A stretch of 64,000 nt of DNA from Nitratidesulfovibrio sp. (GTDB lineage Bacteria > Desulfobacterota > Desulfovibrionia > Desulfovibrionales > Desulfovibrionaceae): NCBI RefSeq assembly GCF_040373385.1, contig NZ_JBDXXH010000002.1:1-64000 (forward strand), in the 5' to 3' direction. Below the pieces are notes generated by a model. That model was not told where the DNA came from, searched no databases, and saw only the letters and a program-made list of their open reading frames with translations. Position 1 is the stretch's first letter. The number at the start of each line of letters is the position of its first letter. The position numbers and the translations under genes are program-made. This document shows, one piece after another, positions 25,680 to 33,678 of the stretch.

Positions 25680-26564
25680 ATGGAGACCGGCATCTTCAAG
25701 GGCGTCTATTCCAGCGTCGAGCCCCGCCAGGCAGGCAGGCCCGGCGGCGGCGTACCGGGGCGCAACGTTGCGCGCAAGCGCTACTGGTTCGTGTGGGAAC
25801 ACGACGCGGGCGGGTACGTGGTGCAGCCCCTGTCGGCCAGCATGGAACCCACGGGCGAGCGCCGTGCCGTCAGCTCGGCGGAACTTGTACGCGGCTACGC
25901 CTTCGAGCCGGACATCCTTGCCGTGCCGATCAGGACCGCCCCCATGGGCCCCGCCTACGGAGAACGCGAGGACGCGGGCCGATCAGCGGCTTCCGGCAAG
26001 GCTGCGCCAGGCGGGGCGGATTCGGCCAGCCCGGCCAGCCAGCCCAGCCCCGTCAGGCACGGCGGTCAGGCCTCCGGCATGGCCGCCGGACGAGATGCCG
26101 TCCGTCGTTCCGGCGATATCGCCGGGCACGAGGTGGGCGCGCAGACTGAACGTTCGTTGCGGGCCGACTTCGCCACCGCGCTGGCCCAGCTGCGGCGCGG
26201 CGACCGCGACCGCGCCGTGCGCGCGCTGGAACGGCTGGCCGAGGTTCCCGGCGAATTCGTGCCCGCGCATCGCCACATGTTCACCGATTTCGGCATCAAC
26301 CTGCGCAAGAGCAAGCTGCCGCGCATCGCCATCCGGCATCATCTGCGCGCGCTGGATCTTTCGCCGGACGACAGCCACGTGCATTTCAACATCGCCCGTG
26401 CATACTACGACATGGGCGACATGGACCGGGCGGAACGGCACCTGCGCGCATCGCTGGACCTGACGCCCGACCTCGAGCCCTCGCGCCGCTTTCTCGACTT
26501 TGTGCTGGAACGGAAGGCAGGCGCCGCCAACGTTGATGGGGCGGCCCGCAAGGCTGCCCGGTAA
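25680..26564 (+). CDS. TPR-repeat protein
   Basis: A 294-residue cytoplasmic-looking protein. Residues 1-85 form a small N-terminal region (YWFVWEHDAGGYVVQPLSAS) that I do not recognise. About 100-155 is a Ser/Gly/Pro-rich linker. About 158-285 carry tetratricopeptide-type helices (ALAQLRRGDRDRAVRALERL, then HYNIARAYYDMGDMDRAERH-like repeats). TPR proteins act as protein-protein adaptors; the partner is unknown. ATG at 25680 with AGGAG 5 nt upstream. The AMIN-domain gene starts 15 bp downstream and is likely in the same transcript. Confidence 0.8.
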   Translation: METGIFKGVYSSVEPRQAGRPGGGVPGRNVARKRYWFVWEHDAGGYVVQPLSASMEPTGERRAVSSAELVRGYAFEPDILAVPIRTAPMGPAYGEREDAGRSAASGKAAPGGADSASPASQPSPVRHGGQASGMAAGRDAVRRSGDIAGHEVGAQTERSLRADFATALAQLRRGDRDRAVRALERLAEVPGEFVPAHRHMFTDFGINLRKSKLPRIAIRHHLRALDLSPDDSHVHFNIARAYYDMGDMDRAERHLRASLDLTPDLEPSRRFLDFVLERKAGAANVDGAARKAAR

Positions 26565-26579
26565 GGAGACTTTCGCGAG

Positions 26580-27506
26580 ATGAACAAAACCATCGCCATG
26601 CTGATACCCACCGTCGTGCTGTTCGCCATGGCGCTCATCCTGTTCAACCATTTCGGTTCCGGCGACGACAAGTCCGCCCCGGTGGAAGGCCCCTCCGTTC
26701 AGGCGCCGATGCAAGCCCCCGCGCAGGGCCAGCCCGCCCAATCCGCTCAGCCGGGTCAGCCGGGTCAGTCCGGCATGCCCTACTTCGAGCAGGGCGGGCA
26801 GGGCGCCCTGGCCCCCGGCCAGCCCGGCGGCATGATGACCGAGACCCCGGCGGGCATGGTTTCTCCCGGCGAGGGCGAGCCCGCCACCATCCCGACCGGT
26901 TCTCCCGGTTCTGCCGCGTCCGGCGAGCCGCGCACGGCGCTGGGCCGCATGGCCTCCAAGTCCGGTGCCGACCTTGCCACCCCGCTGGAAGGCAAGAAGA
27001 AGGAGCCGGTCAAGGGCACCGACAAGGGCACCGACAAGGCCGCCCCCGCCAGGCAGGCAGAGAAGGCAGCTTCGGCCCCGGCCAAGGGCGACAAGGCTGA
27101 AAAGGCCGCTCCCGCCGCCAAGCCGCAGGCTGCCGCTCCCGCCGTACAGGCAGCCCCGGCCAAGACCGCTGCCGCCCCGGCAACACCGCAGACGGCCAAG
27201 GGCGACCATGCCATCACCTCGGCCACCATCAAGTTCTCCGGCAGCACGGCCATCCTGCATCTGCAAGGCGATGCGCCCATCCAGTACAAGTACATCGTGC
27301 TGCCCAACCCCGACCGGCTGGCCCTGGACCTGGTTGGCGCCTGGTCGGTGTCCGCGCCTGCGGTGCCTTCCAACCGGGTCATCGAAAAGGTGCGCGTGGG
27401 CCGCTACGGCGAGAACACCCGCATCGTGCTGGACCTGAAGGCCGCGCCCACCAAGCATGAAGTGGTGAAGAGCGGGGATAAGGGCATAGAGGTCCGCGTC
27501 CAATAA
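26580..27506 (+). CDS. AMIN-domain envelope protein with a long Ala/Pro-rich linker
   Basis: A 308-residue protein with an N-terminal membrane anchor (IAMLIPTVVLFAMALILF, residues 4-21). About 190 residues of Gln/Pro/Ala/Lys low complexity follow, then a C-terminal AMIN domain (about 215-305: ITSATIKFSGSTAILHLQG, RLALDLVGAW, KVRVGRYGENTRIVLDLKA). AMIN domains localise proteins to peptidoglycan or outer-membrane secretin structures. There is no attached amidase or secretin domain. It follows a TPR gene and ends at a strong terminator (27577-27610). The role is inferred from the domain only. Confidence 0.8.
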   Translation: MNKTIAMLIPTVVLFAMALILFNHFGSGDDKSAPVEGPSVQAPMQAPAQGQPAQSAQPGQPGQSGMPYFEQGGQGALAPGQPGGMMTETPAGMVSPGEGEPATIPTGSPGSAASGEPRTALGRMASKSGADLATPLEGKKKEPVKGTDKGTDKAAPARQAEKAASAPAKGDKAEKAAPAAKPQAAAPAVQAAPAKTAAAPATPQTAKGDHAITSATIKFSGSTAILHLQGDAPIQYKYIVLPNPDRLALDLVGAWSVSAPAVPSNRVIEKVRVGRYGENTRIVLDLKAAPTKHEVVKSGDKGIEVRVQ

Positions 27507-27576
27507 CCCCCGGTGCACTTGCCCTGATCGCCCGATTTGGAAACAGCCCTTAACTGGGTTCTCCCTTTGCAAACGC

Positions 27577-27612
27577 AAAAAGCGGGATGGCATGCGCCAT
27601 CCCGCTTTTTTT
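27577..27612. terminator. Bidirectional rho-independent terminator
   Basis: AAAAAGCGGGATGG (27577-27590) pairs perfectly with CCATCCCGCTTTTT (27597-27610) around a 6-nt loop, and more Ts follow. It works on both strands, ending the AMIN gene and the convergent copper-chaperone gene. Confidence 0.9.
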
Positions 27613-27655
27613 CATGTCCGCCTTCCGGAAGGGCGCGGCGTGCGGCCCGAAGGGG

Positions 27656-27853
27656 CTATTCCACGTCGAATCCGGCCTTGCGGATGGCGGCCTTCACGGC
27701 ATCCATGTCCACCGGGGCCGATTCGGTCCACTCGGCCTCGCCCTTTTCCAGGCTGACGTCCACGTCCTTGACGCCGGAAACCCCGGCAACGGCCTTGGTT
27801 ACGGACATCTTGCAGTGATCGCACGACATTCCCTTCACGGTAACGCTGGGCAT
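27656..27853 (-). CDS. copZ: CopZ-like heavy-metal (copper) chaperone
   Basis: A 65-residue single HMA domain with the metal-binding motif GMSCDHC (C11, C14) and the babbab pattern VTVKGMSCDHCKMSVTKAV. It would pass Cu(I) to the CopA-type ATPase encoded divergently 220 bp away. The start at 27853 (MPSVTVKGM) was preferred over an upstream in-frame extension because it begins exactly at the domain. It ends at the shared terminator. Confidence 0.88.
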   Translation of the reverse strand: MPSVTVKGMSCDHCKMSVTKAVAGVSGVKDVDVSLEKGEAEWTESAPVDMDAVKAAIRKAGFDVE

Positions 27854-28073
27854 GGTCTGTCTCCTTGGCTTGAGGGGGCATGAACGGTGCGCGCACCCTT
27901 GCCTTGCGGCGGGCACGGGATTACTTCAATGAGAACGCCTTTCAAAACATAGGCTCCGGGGTGCGGTTTGGCAACAGGCCGCCGTGGTCCGGGGCCGTCG
28001 TTTCGGTCGGTGCCGGGCAGCAACACCCTTGTCTGTTGCTGTTTGTCGCGTGCCACCGATCGCAGGAGCCCGC

Positions 28074-30926
28074 ATGTCCACGCCCAATGAATGGCCCGAA
28101 GAATTGCCCAAGGAATTACCAGACGAATTGTCCGGCATTCCGCAACAGCCCGCCGCTTCATCCGGAATCGTCGCCTCTCCGGGCGGCGTCTCTGCGGCTT
28201 CGGGTGCCGCCCCCGTTCCGGCCGGGGCTGCATCCCCCGACCTGTCCCGGCAGATACTGCCCGTACGCGGCATGACCTGCGCGGTGTGCGCGGGACGCAT
28301 AGAGCGCATGGTGGGGCAGATGGACGGGGTGTCGCGCATCAGCGTGAACCTGGCCACGGAGACCATGGACGTGGCGTGGAACCCCGCCGCCCTGCATCTG
28401 GACGACATTGCCGAGCGGGTGAAGGACCTGGGCTTCGAGGCGGTGCTGCCCGACCCCGCGTTGTCCACTGCCGCAGGCGATGGCCTGTTGCGCTACGCCG
28501 TGCGCGGCATGCATTGCGCGGCATGCTCCGCGCGCATCGAGCGCGCTGTGGGGCAGATGGAGGGCGTGGCCGCCGTAACCGTCAGCCTGGCCACGGAAAC
28601 TGCGCAGGTCACCCCCACCCCTGGCCTTGCCCCGGATGCGGTGGATGCCTTGGCCGCCGCCATTCCCGCGCGCATCGCGGAACTGGGGTTCGAGGCGGAA
28701 CGCATCCTGCCCCGGCAGGATGCAGGTGCCGCCCTGTGGGAGTCCCAGCGCGAGGAAGCCTCCGCACGTCTTGCCCGCATGCGCGGCAAGCTGGCGCGCG
28801 AGTTCGCCTTCACCATCCCGCTGCTGGTGCTGTCCATGGGGCACATGGCGGGCCTGCCCCTGCCCGCCTGGCTCGATCCACACCACGCGCCGCTGGCCTT
28901 CGCGCTGGCGCAGCTGCTGCTGACGCTGCCGGTGATGTGGTTCGGGCGCGATTTCTACCGCATCGGCTTCGGCAATCTGGCCCGCCGTGCTCCCAACATG
29001 GATTCGCTGGTGGCCGTGGGCACGGGCGCGGCCTTTGCGTACAGCCTGTGGAACACCGTGGAGATCGGCCTTGGGGTGGAGGTGGCCCGGCGGGTCATGG
29101 ACCTGTACTACGAGTCGGCTGCGGTGCTCATCGCGCTGGTGTCGCTGGGCAAGTACTTCGAGTTGCGCTCGCGCACCCGCACGTCCGAGGCCATCAAGGC
29201 CCTGATGGAGCTGGCGCCGGATACCGCCCTGCGCATGGAAAGCGGTGAGGCCCGCGAGGTGCCCGTGGCGTCCGTGCATGCCGGTGACCGGCTGCTGGTG
29301 CGGCCCGGCGCGCGCATTGCCGTGGACGGCGTGGTCGAGGAGGGAACCAGCAGCGTGGACGAGGCCATGCTGACCGGCGAAAGCCTGCCCGTGACCAAGA
29401 ACCCCGGCGACCCGGTGGCGGGCGGCACCATCAACCGGCACGGCTCGTTCGTCATGCGGGCGGAACGGGTGGGCGCGGACACGGTGCTGGCCCGGATCAT
29501 CCGGCTGGTGCAGGACGCCCAGGGGTCGAAAGCCCCCATCGCCAACCTGGCCGACCGGGTGAGCCTGTGGTTCGTCCCGGCGGTAATGGCGCTGGCGGTG
29601 CTGGCCGGTGTGGCGTGGTATGTCGCCGGTGCGGAATTCACGTTTGCCCTGCGCATCTTTGTGGCGGTGATGGTCATTGCCTGCCCGTGCGCCATGGGGT
29701 TGGCCACGCCCACGTCCATCATGGTGGGCACCGGGCGCGGCGCGCAGCTTGGCGTGCTGATCAAGAGCGGAGAGGCGCTGGAACAGGCCGGGCGGCTTAC
29801 CGCGCTGGTGTTCGACAAGACCGGCACGCTGACCGTGGGCAGCCCGCGCCTGACAGACGTGGTGGTGCTGACAGAAGCGGCGGTGTCGGGCGCGGACGGG
29901 GAGGCCACACCGGCCCCCGGCGGTGCACCCGGTGACAAGGTGGACGACGGGGTGGACGACGGGGCGGGCGACGAATCCGTACTGGTGCGCCTTGCCGCCT
30001 CGCTGGAAGCGCTGTCCGAGCACCCGCTGGCTGAGGCCGTGGCAGCCGGAGCCACGGAGCGCGGCCTTGCCACGTGGCCGGTGCAGGACTTTCTGGCCGT
30101 GCCCGGCAAGGGCGTGCGGGGGCGGGTGGCGACGGCTGATGGTTCCCCGCATACCGTCGCCATCGGCAACCGGGCCTTCATGGCGGCGGAAGACGTGGCC
30201 GGGCATGATGCCCCGCACGTCACCGGCCAGGCCGATATGCTGGCCGAACAGGGCCGCACCCCGCTGTACATGGCCGTGGATGGCCGCATGGCCGCCCTGT
30301 TGGGCGTGGCCGACCCGCTGAAACCGGAGGCCCCGGCGGTTGTCCGCCGCCTGCGCCGCATGGGCGTGCGCGTGGTGATGCTAACCGGCGACAACCGTCG
30401 TACCGCCCTGGCCGTGGCCCGGCAGGCAGGCATCGACGACGTGCGGGCCGAAGTGCTGCCCGACCAGAAGGAGCAGGCCGTCAGCGCGTTGCAGGCCGAG
30501 GGGTACGTGGTGGGCATGGTGGGCGACGGCATCAACGATGCCCCGGCCCTGGCCCGCGCCCACGTGGGCATCGCCATGGGCACCGGCATCGACGTGGCGG
30601 TGGAGGCGGGCGACATCGTGCTGCTGCGCGGCGGGCTGGACGGGGTGCTTACGGCCCTTGCCCTCAGCCGGGCCACGGTACGCAACATCCGCCAGAACCT
30701 CTTCTGGGCCTTCGGCTACAACGTGTTGGGCATTCCCGTGGCAGCGGGGCTGCTGCACGCCTTTGGCGGGCCCACCCTGTCGCCCATGATCGCGGGCGGA
30801 GCCATGGCCCTTTCGTCGGTTTCCGTGGTCAGCAACGCGTTGCGGTTGCGTTTCTTCACGACGGATAACGGGCCGGAAGGTGGACAGGATGCCAGCCCGA
30901 AGGCCGGGTCGGAAAAGGACGCATAG
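28074..30926 (+). CDS. copA: Copper-translocating P1B-type ATPase
   Basis: A 950-residue inner-membrane ATPase exporting Cu(I). Two N-terminal HMA domains bind copper: GMTCAVC (C69, C72) and GMHCAAC. The membrane CPC motif is in IACPCAMGLATPTS, the phosphorylated aspartate in DKTGTLT, and the nucleotide-binding HP motif in SEHPLAEAV. Hinge motifs TGDNRRTA and GDGINDAPALA follow. A short Asp/Gly-rich insert interrupts the ATP-binding region. ATG at 28074 with AGGAG upstream. It is divergent from copZ, so a shared copper-responsive control region is likely, though no operator could be identified. Confidence 0.94.
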   Translation: MSTPNEWPEELPKELPDELSGIPQQPAASSGIVASPGGVSAASGAAPVPAGAASPDLSRQILPVRGMTCAVCAGRIERMVGQMDGVSRISVNLATETMDVAWNPAALHLDDIAERVKDLGFEAVLPDPALSTAAGDGLLRYAVRGMHCAACSARIERAVGQMEGVAAVTVSLATETAQVTPTPGLAPDAVDALAAAIPARIAELGFEAERILPRQDAGAALWESQREEASARLARMRGKLAREFAFTIPLLVLSMGHMAGLPLPAWLDPHHAPLAFALAQLLLTLPVMWFGRDFYRIGFGNLARRAPNMDSLVAVGTGAAFAYSLWNTVEIGLGVEVARRVMDLYYESAAVLIALVSLGKYFELRSRTRTSEAIKALMELAPDTALRMESGEAREVPVASVHAGDRLLVRPGARIAVDGVVEEGTSSVDEAMLTGESLPVTKNPGDPVAGGTINRHGSFVMRAERVGADTVLARIIRLVQDAQGSKAPIANLADRVSLWFVPAVMALAVLAGVAWYVAGAEFTFALRIFVAVMVIACPCAMGLATPTSIMVGTGRGAQLGVLIKSGEALEQAGRLTALVFDKTGTLTVGSPRLTDVVVLTEAAVSGADGEATPAPGGAPGDKVDDGVDDGAGDESVLVRLAASLEALSEHPLAEAVAAGATERGLATWPVQDFLAVPGKGVRGRVATADGSPHTVAIGNRAFMAAEDVAGHDAPHVTGQADMLAEQGRTPLYMAVDGRMAALLGVADPLKPEAPAVVRRLRRMGVRVVMLTGDNRRTALAVARQAGIDDVRAEVLPDQKEQAVSALQAEGYVVGMVGDGINDAPALARAHVGIAMGTGIDVAVEAGDIVLLRGGLDGVLTALALSRATVRNIRQNLFWAFGYNVLGIPVAAGLLHAFGGPTLSPMIAGGAMALSSVSVVSNALRLRFFTTDNGPEGGQDASPKAGSEKDA

Positions 30927-30948
30927 CCGCCACGCCGTGGGGGATAAC

Positions 30949-30987
30949 GCAAGGGGCGCCGGATCGTGATGATCCGGCGCCCCTTGC
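30949..30987 (+). terminator. Hairpin after copA
   Basis: Perfect 17-bp arms GCAAGGGGCGCCGGATC (30949-30965) and GATCCGGCGCCCCTTGC (30971-30987) with a 5-nt loop, 22 bp past the copA stop. There is no T-run. Confidence 0.6.
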
Positions 30988-31092
30988 CGTTCCGTCCCAG
31001 GGTCCGACTGGCCGGTTTCGCCTGTTTCGGCTTCGCGGTTTCGACTGTCCGCATGTGCGGGTGCGTCAGCGGCGGGCCGAACCCGCAACGGC

Positions 31093-31515
31093 CTAGTATT
31101 CCTTGATGTACTCGTCCAGGCTGTCGGCGGTGCAGTTGCGGCTTACCCAGTAGGCGGCGGCCCAGACCATCAGCGCGGTGGCCTGGGTGTCGTCCAGGCG
31201 TTTCAGCTTGGCTTCCAGGCTGGCCTTGCTGGCCCCGTGCTTGGTGTGCACCATGCCCACGTCGCAGGCGTCCATGACCCGCAACAGCAGGTAGGACAGC
31301 CGGGTGTGGTCGGGCAACAGGCGCAGGTCGCGGTGGGCCTCGATGATGGTCTTGAGTTCCGGGCCGGAAAAGATGCCCTTGATGGCGGAAATGGCGCGGA
31401 AAAAGGTATCCACGGCCCACGGCAGGATGAATTCCGCACCGGCGCTCTTGGTGCGGAAATAGTCCTTGAGCCAGCGTTCCTGGTCCGAAGATATTCTGGC
31501 GGCAACCTGAGGCAT
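31093..31515 (-). CDS. Conserved-looking hypothetical protein, 140 residues
   Basis: I do not recognise this protein. It is soluble and helix-rich, with no signal peptide, no membrane segment and only two scattered cysteines (DACDVG, RNCTAD). It reads ISSDQERWLKDYFRTKSAG, then PDHTRLSYLLLRVMDACDV and TQATALMVWAAAYWV. The start at 31515 follows a good GGGAGG ribosome binding site; an in-frame extension to 31695 has poor composition. Codon usage matches its neighbours. It stands alone between the copA terminator and a 388-bp gap. Confidence 0.65.
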   Translation of the reverse strand: MPQVAARISSDQERWLKDYFRTKSAGAEFILPWAVDTFFRAISAIKGIFSGPELKTIIEAHRDLRLLPDHTRLSYLLLRVMDACDVGMVHTKHGASKASLEAKLKRLDDTQATALMVWAAAYWVSRNCTADSLDEYIKEY

Positions 31516-31903
31516 GTTCGCCCTCCCTGCTCGGGGTGCGGCTGTCGTCCTGCGGGGCGGTGACGGCGGCGGGGTACGACGTGCTCCACCCGTGCGTCTC
31601 CGTTCCGGCGGGCCGGGCCGCATGGCCTGCATGCGCGCCACACGGGCGCAACGCAATTGCCAAGCATGCCCCGTGCACACCGGTCTCACGGGCACGTTAG
31701 GTCAGAGTGAAAAAAAGCTCAAGAAAAAATCTAGAAATGGGCACGCGTGGTTACGCGCATGCGGCAGCGCACAGGGTTGTGCGTAGTCGCACGGCGGGGC
31801 GAACCATGGGGAGGGAAGGGGCGAATGCGTTGTGGCACAGGGGTGAAAGCGCCTGCTGCCGTGCGCGGACGCGGCTGCGACAACGGATGCGCGCGGGGCA
31901 CGG
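31516..31903. other. Intergenic region between the hypothetical gene and the UDP-sugar pyrophosphorylase gene
   Basis: 388 bp. It contains one AT-rich stretch (about 31703-31740, runs of A with AGCTCAAG) that could include a minus-strand promoter for the hypothetical gene. A shared CTCAAGAAAA string also appears near 33490. No gene is supported. Confidence 0.5.
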
Positions 31904-33394
31904 CTACAGGTACACGTCGCCTTCCAGCACAGTGCCGTGCGGAATGACGGCCTGCATGCACGAGGGATTGCGCACCGCTACCCGCCCACGCACGGTGATA
32001 TCGCCGCCGAACAGCACGTCGCCGTGCACGGACAGCGCATCGCAGTGCAGCAGCGATGGCGCCCCGTGCGGAAAGCGGGCCATCAGGCGATCCCACGTGC
32101 CGTAGTGCGCGCCATCCAGTTCCACCAGCACGTTGGGGGTGGTGCAGGCGGGGTTGGGAAGTACGCGGCCATCGGGTTCCAGCAGGGTGCGGTCGGACCA
32201 CAGCACCAGAAGGTCGCTGCACCGCTTCACCGGCAGGAACCGTTCGCGCCGGGTAACGATGGCCCGGGCCCTGGGGAACAGCGAAATGGCCGCGCCCATG
32301 GCCGTTTCCACCTGCCAGACCTTTTCCGAATCGGGGTCGCGGGGGTTCACGGTCTTGGGGTTGCGGATCATGGGCAGGTGCAGCAGGCCGTGTTCGTCGA
32401 TGTGCTGGCGCAGGGCGTGCAGGTCCAGCCAGATGTTGTTGGTATTGAACAGCCCGTACCGCGCGATGTCCTGGAAGCGGGGCAGGTCCTCGTCCGGGCA
32501 CTGGGCCAGTTCGCGCAGCACCAGCCCGCCGTTGCGTGAGCGGGCCAGGTGGCCCCCCTTGCGGTCGGAGGGGGTGCGCGGCGCGCATTCCATCAGGAAG
32601 GGGATATCCTCTTCCATGAGATAGCCGAGAATGGCCGGGTCCAGCGTGGCGCCCAGGTTGTCGGCGTTGGAGATGAGCGCGTAGCGGCGGCCCGATTCCA
32701 GCAGCCGGGCAAGATGTCCGGACAGGGCCAGTGCGGCGTACAGGTCGCCGTGGCCGGGCGGGTTCCATTCCAGGTCGGGGTTTTCCGGGTACGCCACGGG
32801 CAACAGGGTTGCCCGCGCCACCTTGGGAAAACGGTGCTGCAGGAAGGTACCCGGCCTGCCGGTGTGGTGCAGGCCCAGCACGTCCAGCGCGCGCAGGGTG
32901 TCCTGATGGGTGGAGAAGCTGTTCATGAACAGCAGCGGCGAAGGCCCGCCGTGGGTGCGGCGCTGGTGCTCGGCCTGGCGCACGATGAGTTCGAGAAAGG
33001 TGGCCCCGTCCTTGGCGGGCAGCAACGACTTGGCGTGGGTCATGCCCATGCTGGTGCCAAGGCCGCCGTTCAGCTTGATGCACGCAGCCTCGCGCAGGCG
33101 GGCGCGTCCGGTGGCGGCGTAGGGGGCAAGGTCGGCCAGCAGGGGCAGATCGTCGCGCCCCACGGGCAGGATGTCCGCTTCGGGGATGAGTCCGGTGCTG
33201 CCGCAGGCCATTTCCTCCAGGTAGGAGGCAAACAGGGCCACCAGCGGGGATGGCAGCCCGGCGCGCGTCATCTTGGCGGCAAAGGGCTGCAAGGCAACGT
33301 CGCAGCCGGTATCCGCGTCCGCGACATGGGCGCGCACGGGGGCGATGGTGGGGGCGGCGGGCCGGGTCAGCAACTCGGAGCCGGAATGGGGCAT
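31904..33394 (-). CDS. UTP-glucose-1-phosphate uridylyltransferase, UGP2-like
   Basis: A 496-residue cytoplasmic nucleotidyltransferase making UDP-glucose or a similar UDP-sugar. The signature IKLNGGLGTSMGMTHAK and later SLLPAKDG, ISNADNLGATLDP and LNTNNIWLDL-type motifs belong to the eukaryote-like UGP2/UDPGP family and not to bacterial GalU. The exact sugar (glucose or N-acetylhexosamine) cannot be fixed. The start at 33394 has AGAGG upstream; an in-frame extension to 33469 is unlikely. It follows the menaquinone gene by 284 bp. Confidence 0.88.
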   Translation of the reverse strand: MPHSGSELLTRPAAPTIAPVRAHVADADTGCDVALQPFAAKMTRAGLPSPLVALFASYLEEMACGSTGLIPEADILPVGRDDLPLLADLAPYAATGRARLREAACIKLNGGLGTSMGMTHAKSLLPAKDGATFLELIVRQAEHQRRTHGGPSPLLFMNSFSTHQDTLRALDVLGLHHTGRPGTFLQHRFPKVARATLLPVAYPENPDLEWNPPGHGDLYAALALSGHLARLLESGRRYALISNADNLGATLDPAILGYLMEEDIPFLMECAPRTPSDRKGGHLARSRNGGLVLRELAQCPDEDLPRFQDIARYGLFNTNNIWLDLHALRQHIDEHGLLHLPMIRNPKTVNPRDPDSEKVWQVETAMGAAISLFPRARAIVTRRERFLPVKRCSDLLVLWSDRTLLEPDGRVLPNPACTTPNVLVELDGAHYGTWDRLMARFPHGAPSLLHCDALSVHGDVLFGGDITVRGRVAVRNPSCMQAVIPHGTVLEGDVYL

Positions 33395-33610
33395 GACAAC
33401 CTCTGTGAACGGTACGAAACTGCCCCAGCGGCGCGTGTGCGTGCGGTGCCGGTGGGGATGGGCATGCAAGAATGCATCAAATGTAGCACAAGCTCAAGAA
33501 AAGGACAGCGGAAAAGGGAGGTTGCGCGTGGCAAACGGGTGACGGCGGTGTGGCGTAATGCCGCGCGGAAGCGATAAAGAGGAATATTCGTAAGCGGTTG
33601 CTGGCAAAAG

Positions 33611-33643
33611 CGACGGCACGGCGAGCATGTCGTCGTGCCGTCG
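33611..33643 (-). terminator. Terminator after the menaquinone decarboxylase gene
   Basis: CGACGGCACG (33611-33620) pairs with CGTGCCGTCG (33634-33643). On the minus strand the stem is followed by CTTTTGCC. It lies 36 bp beyond the UbiD-family stop codon. Confidence 0.65.
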
Positions 33644-33678
33644 TTATGTGCGGATCGGGGGGAGAGGGAAGGGGAAAA

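Noticed and set aside
27854..28073. CueR or CsoR operator between copZ and copA
   Set aside because: No convincing palindrome of either type could be found in the divergent gap.
28158..30218. Minus-strand open frame (686 codons) opposite copA
   Set aside because: Antisense shadow of a well-defined copper ATPase; no conserved motif.
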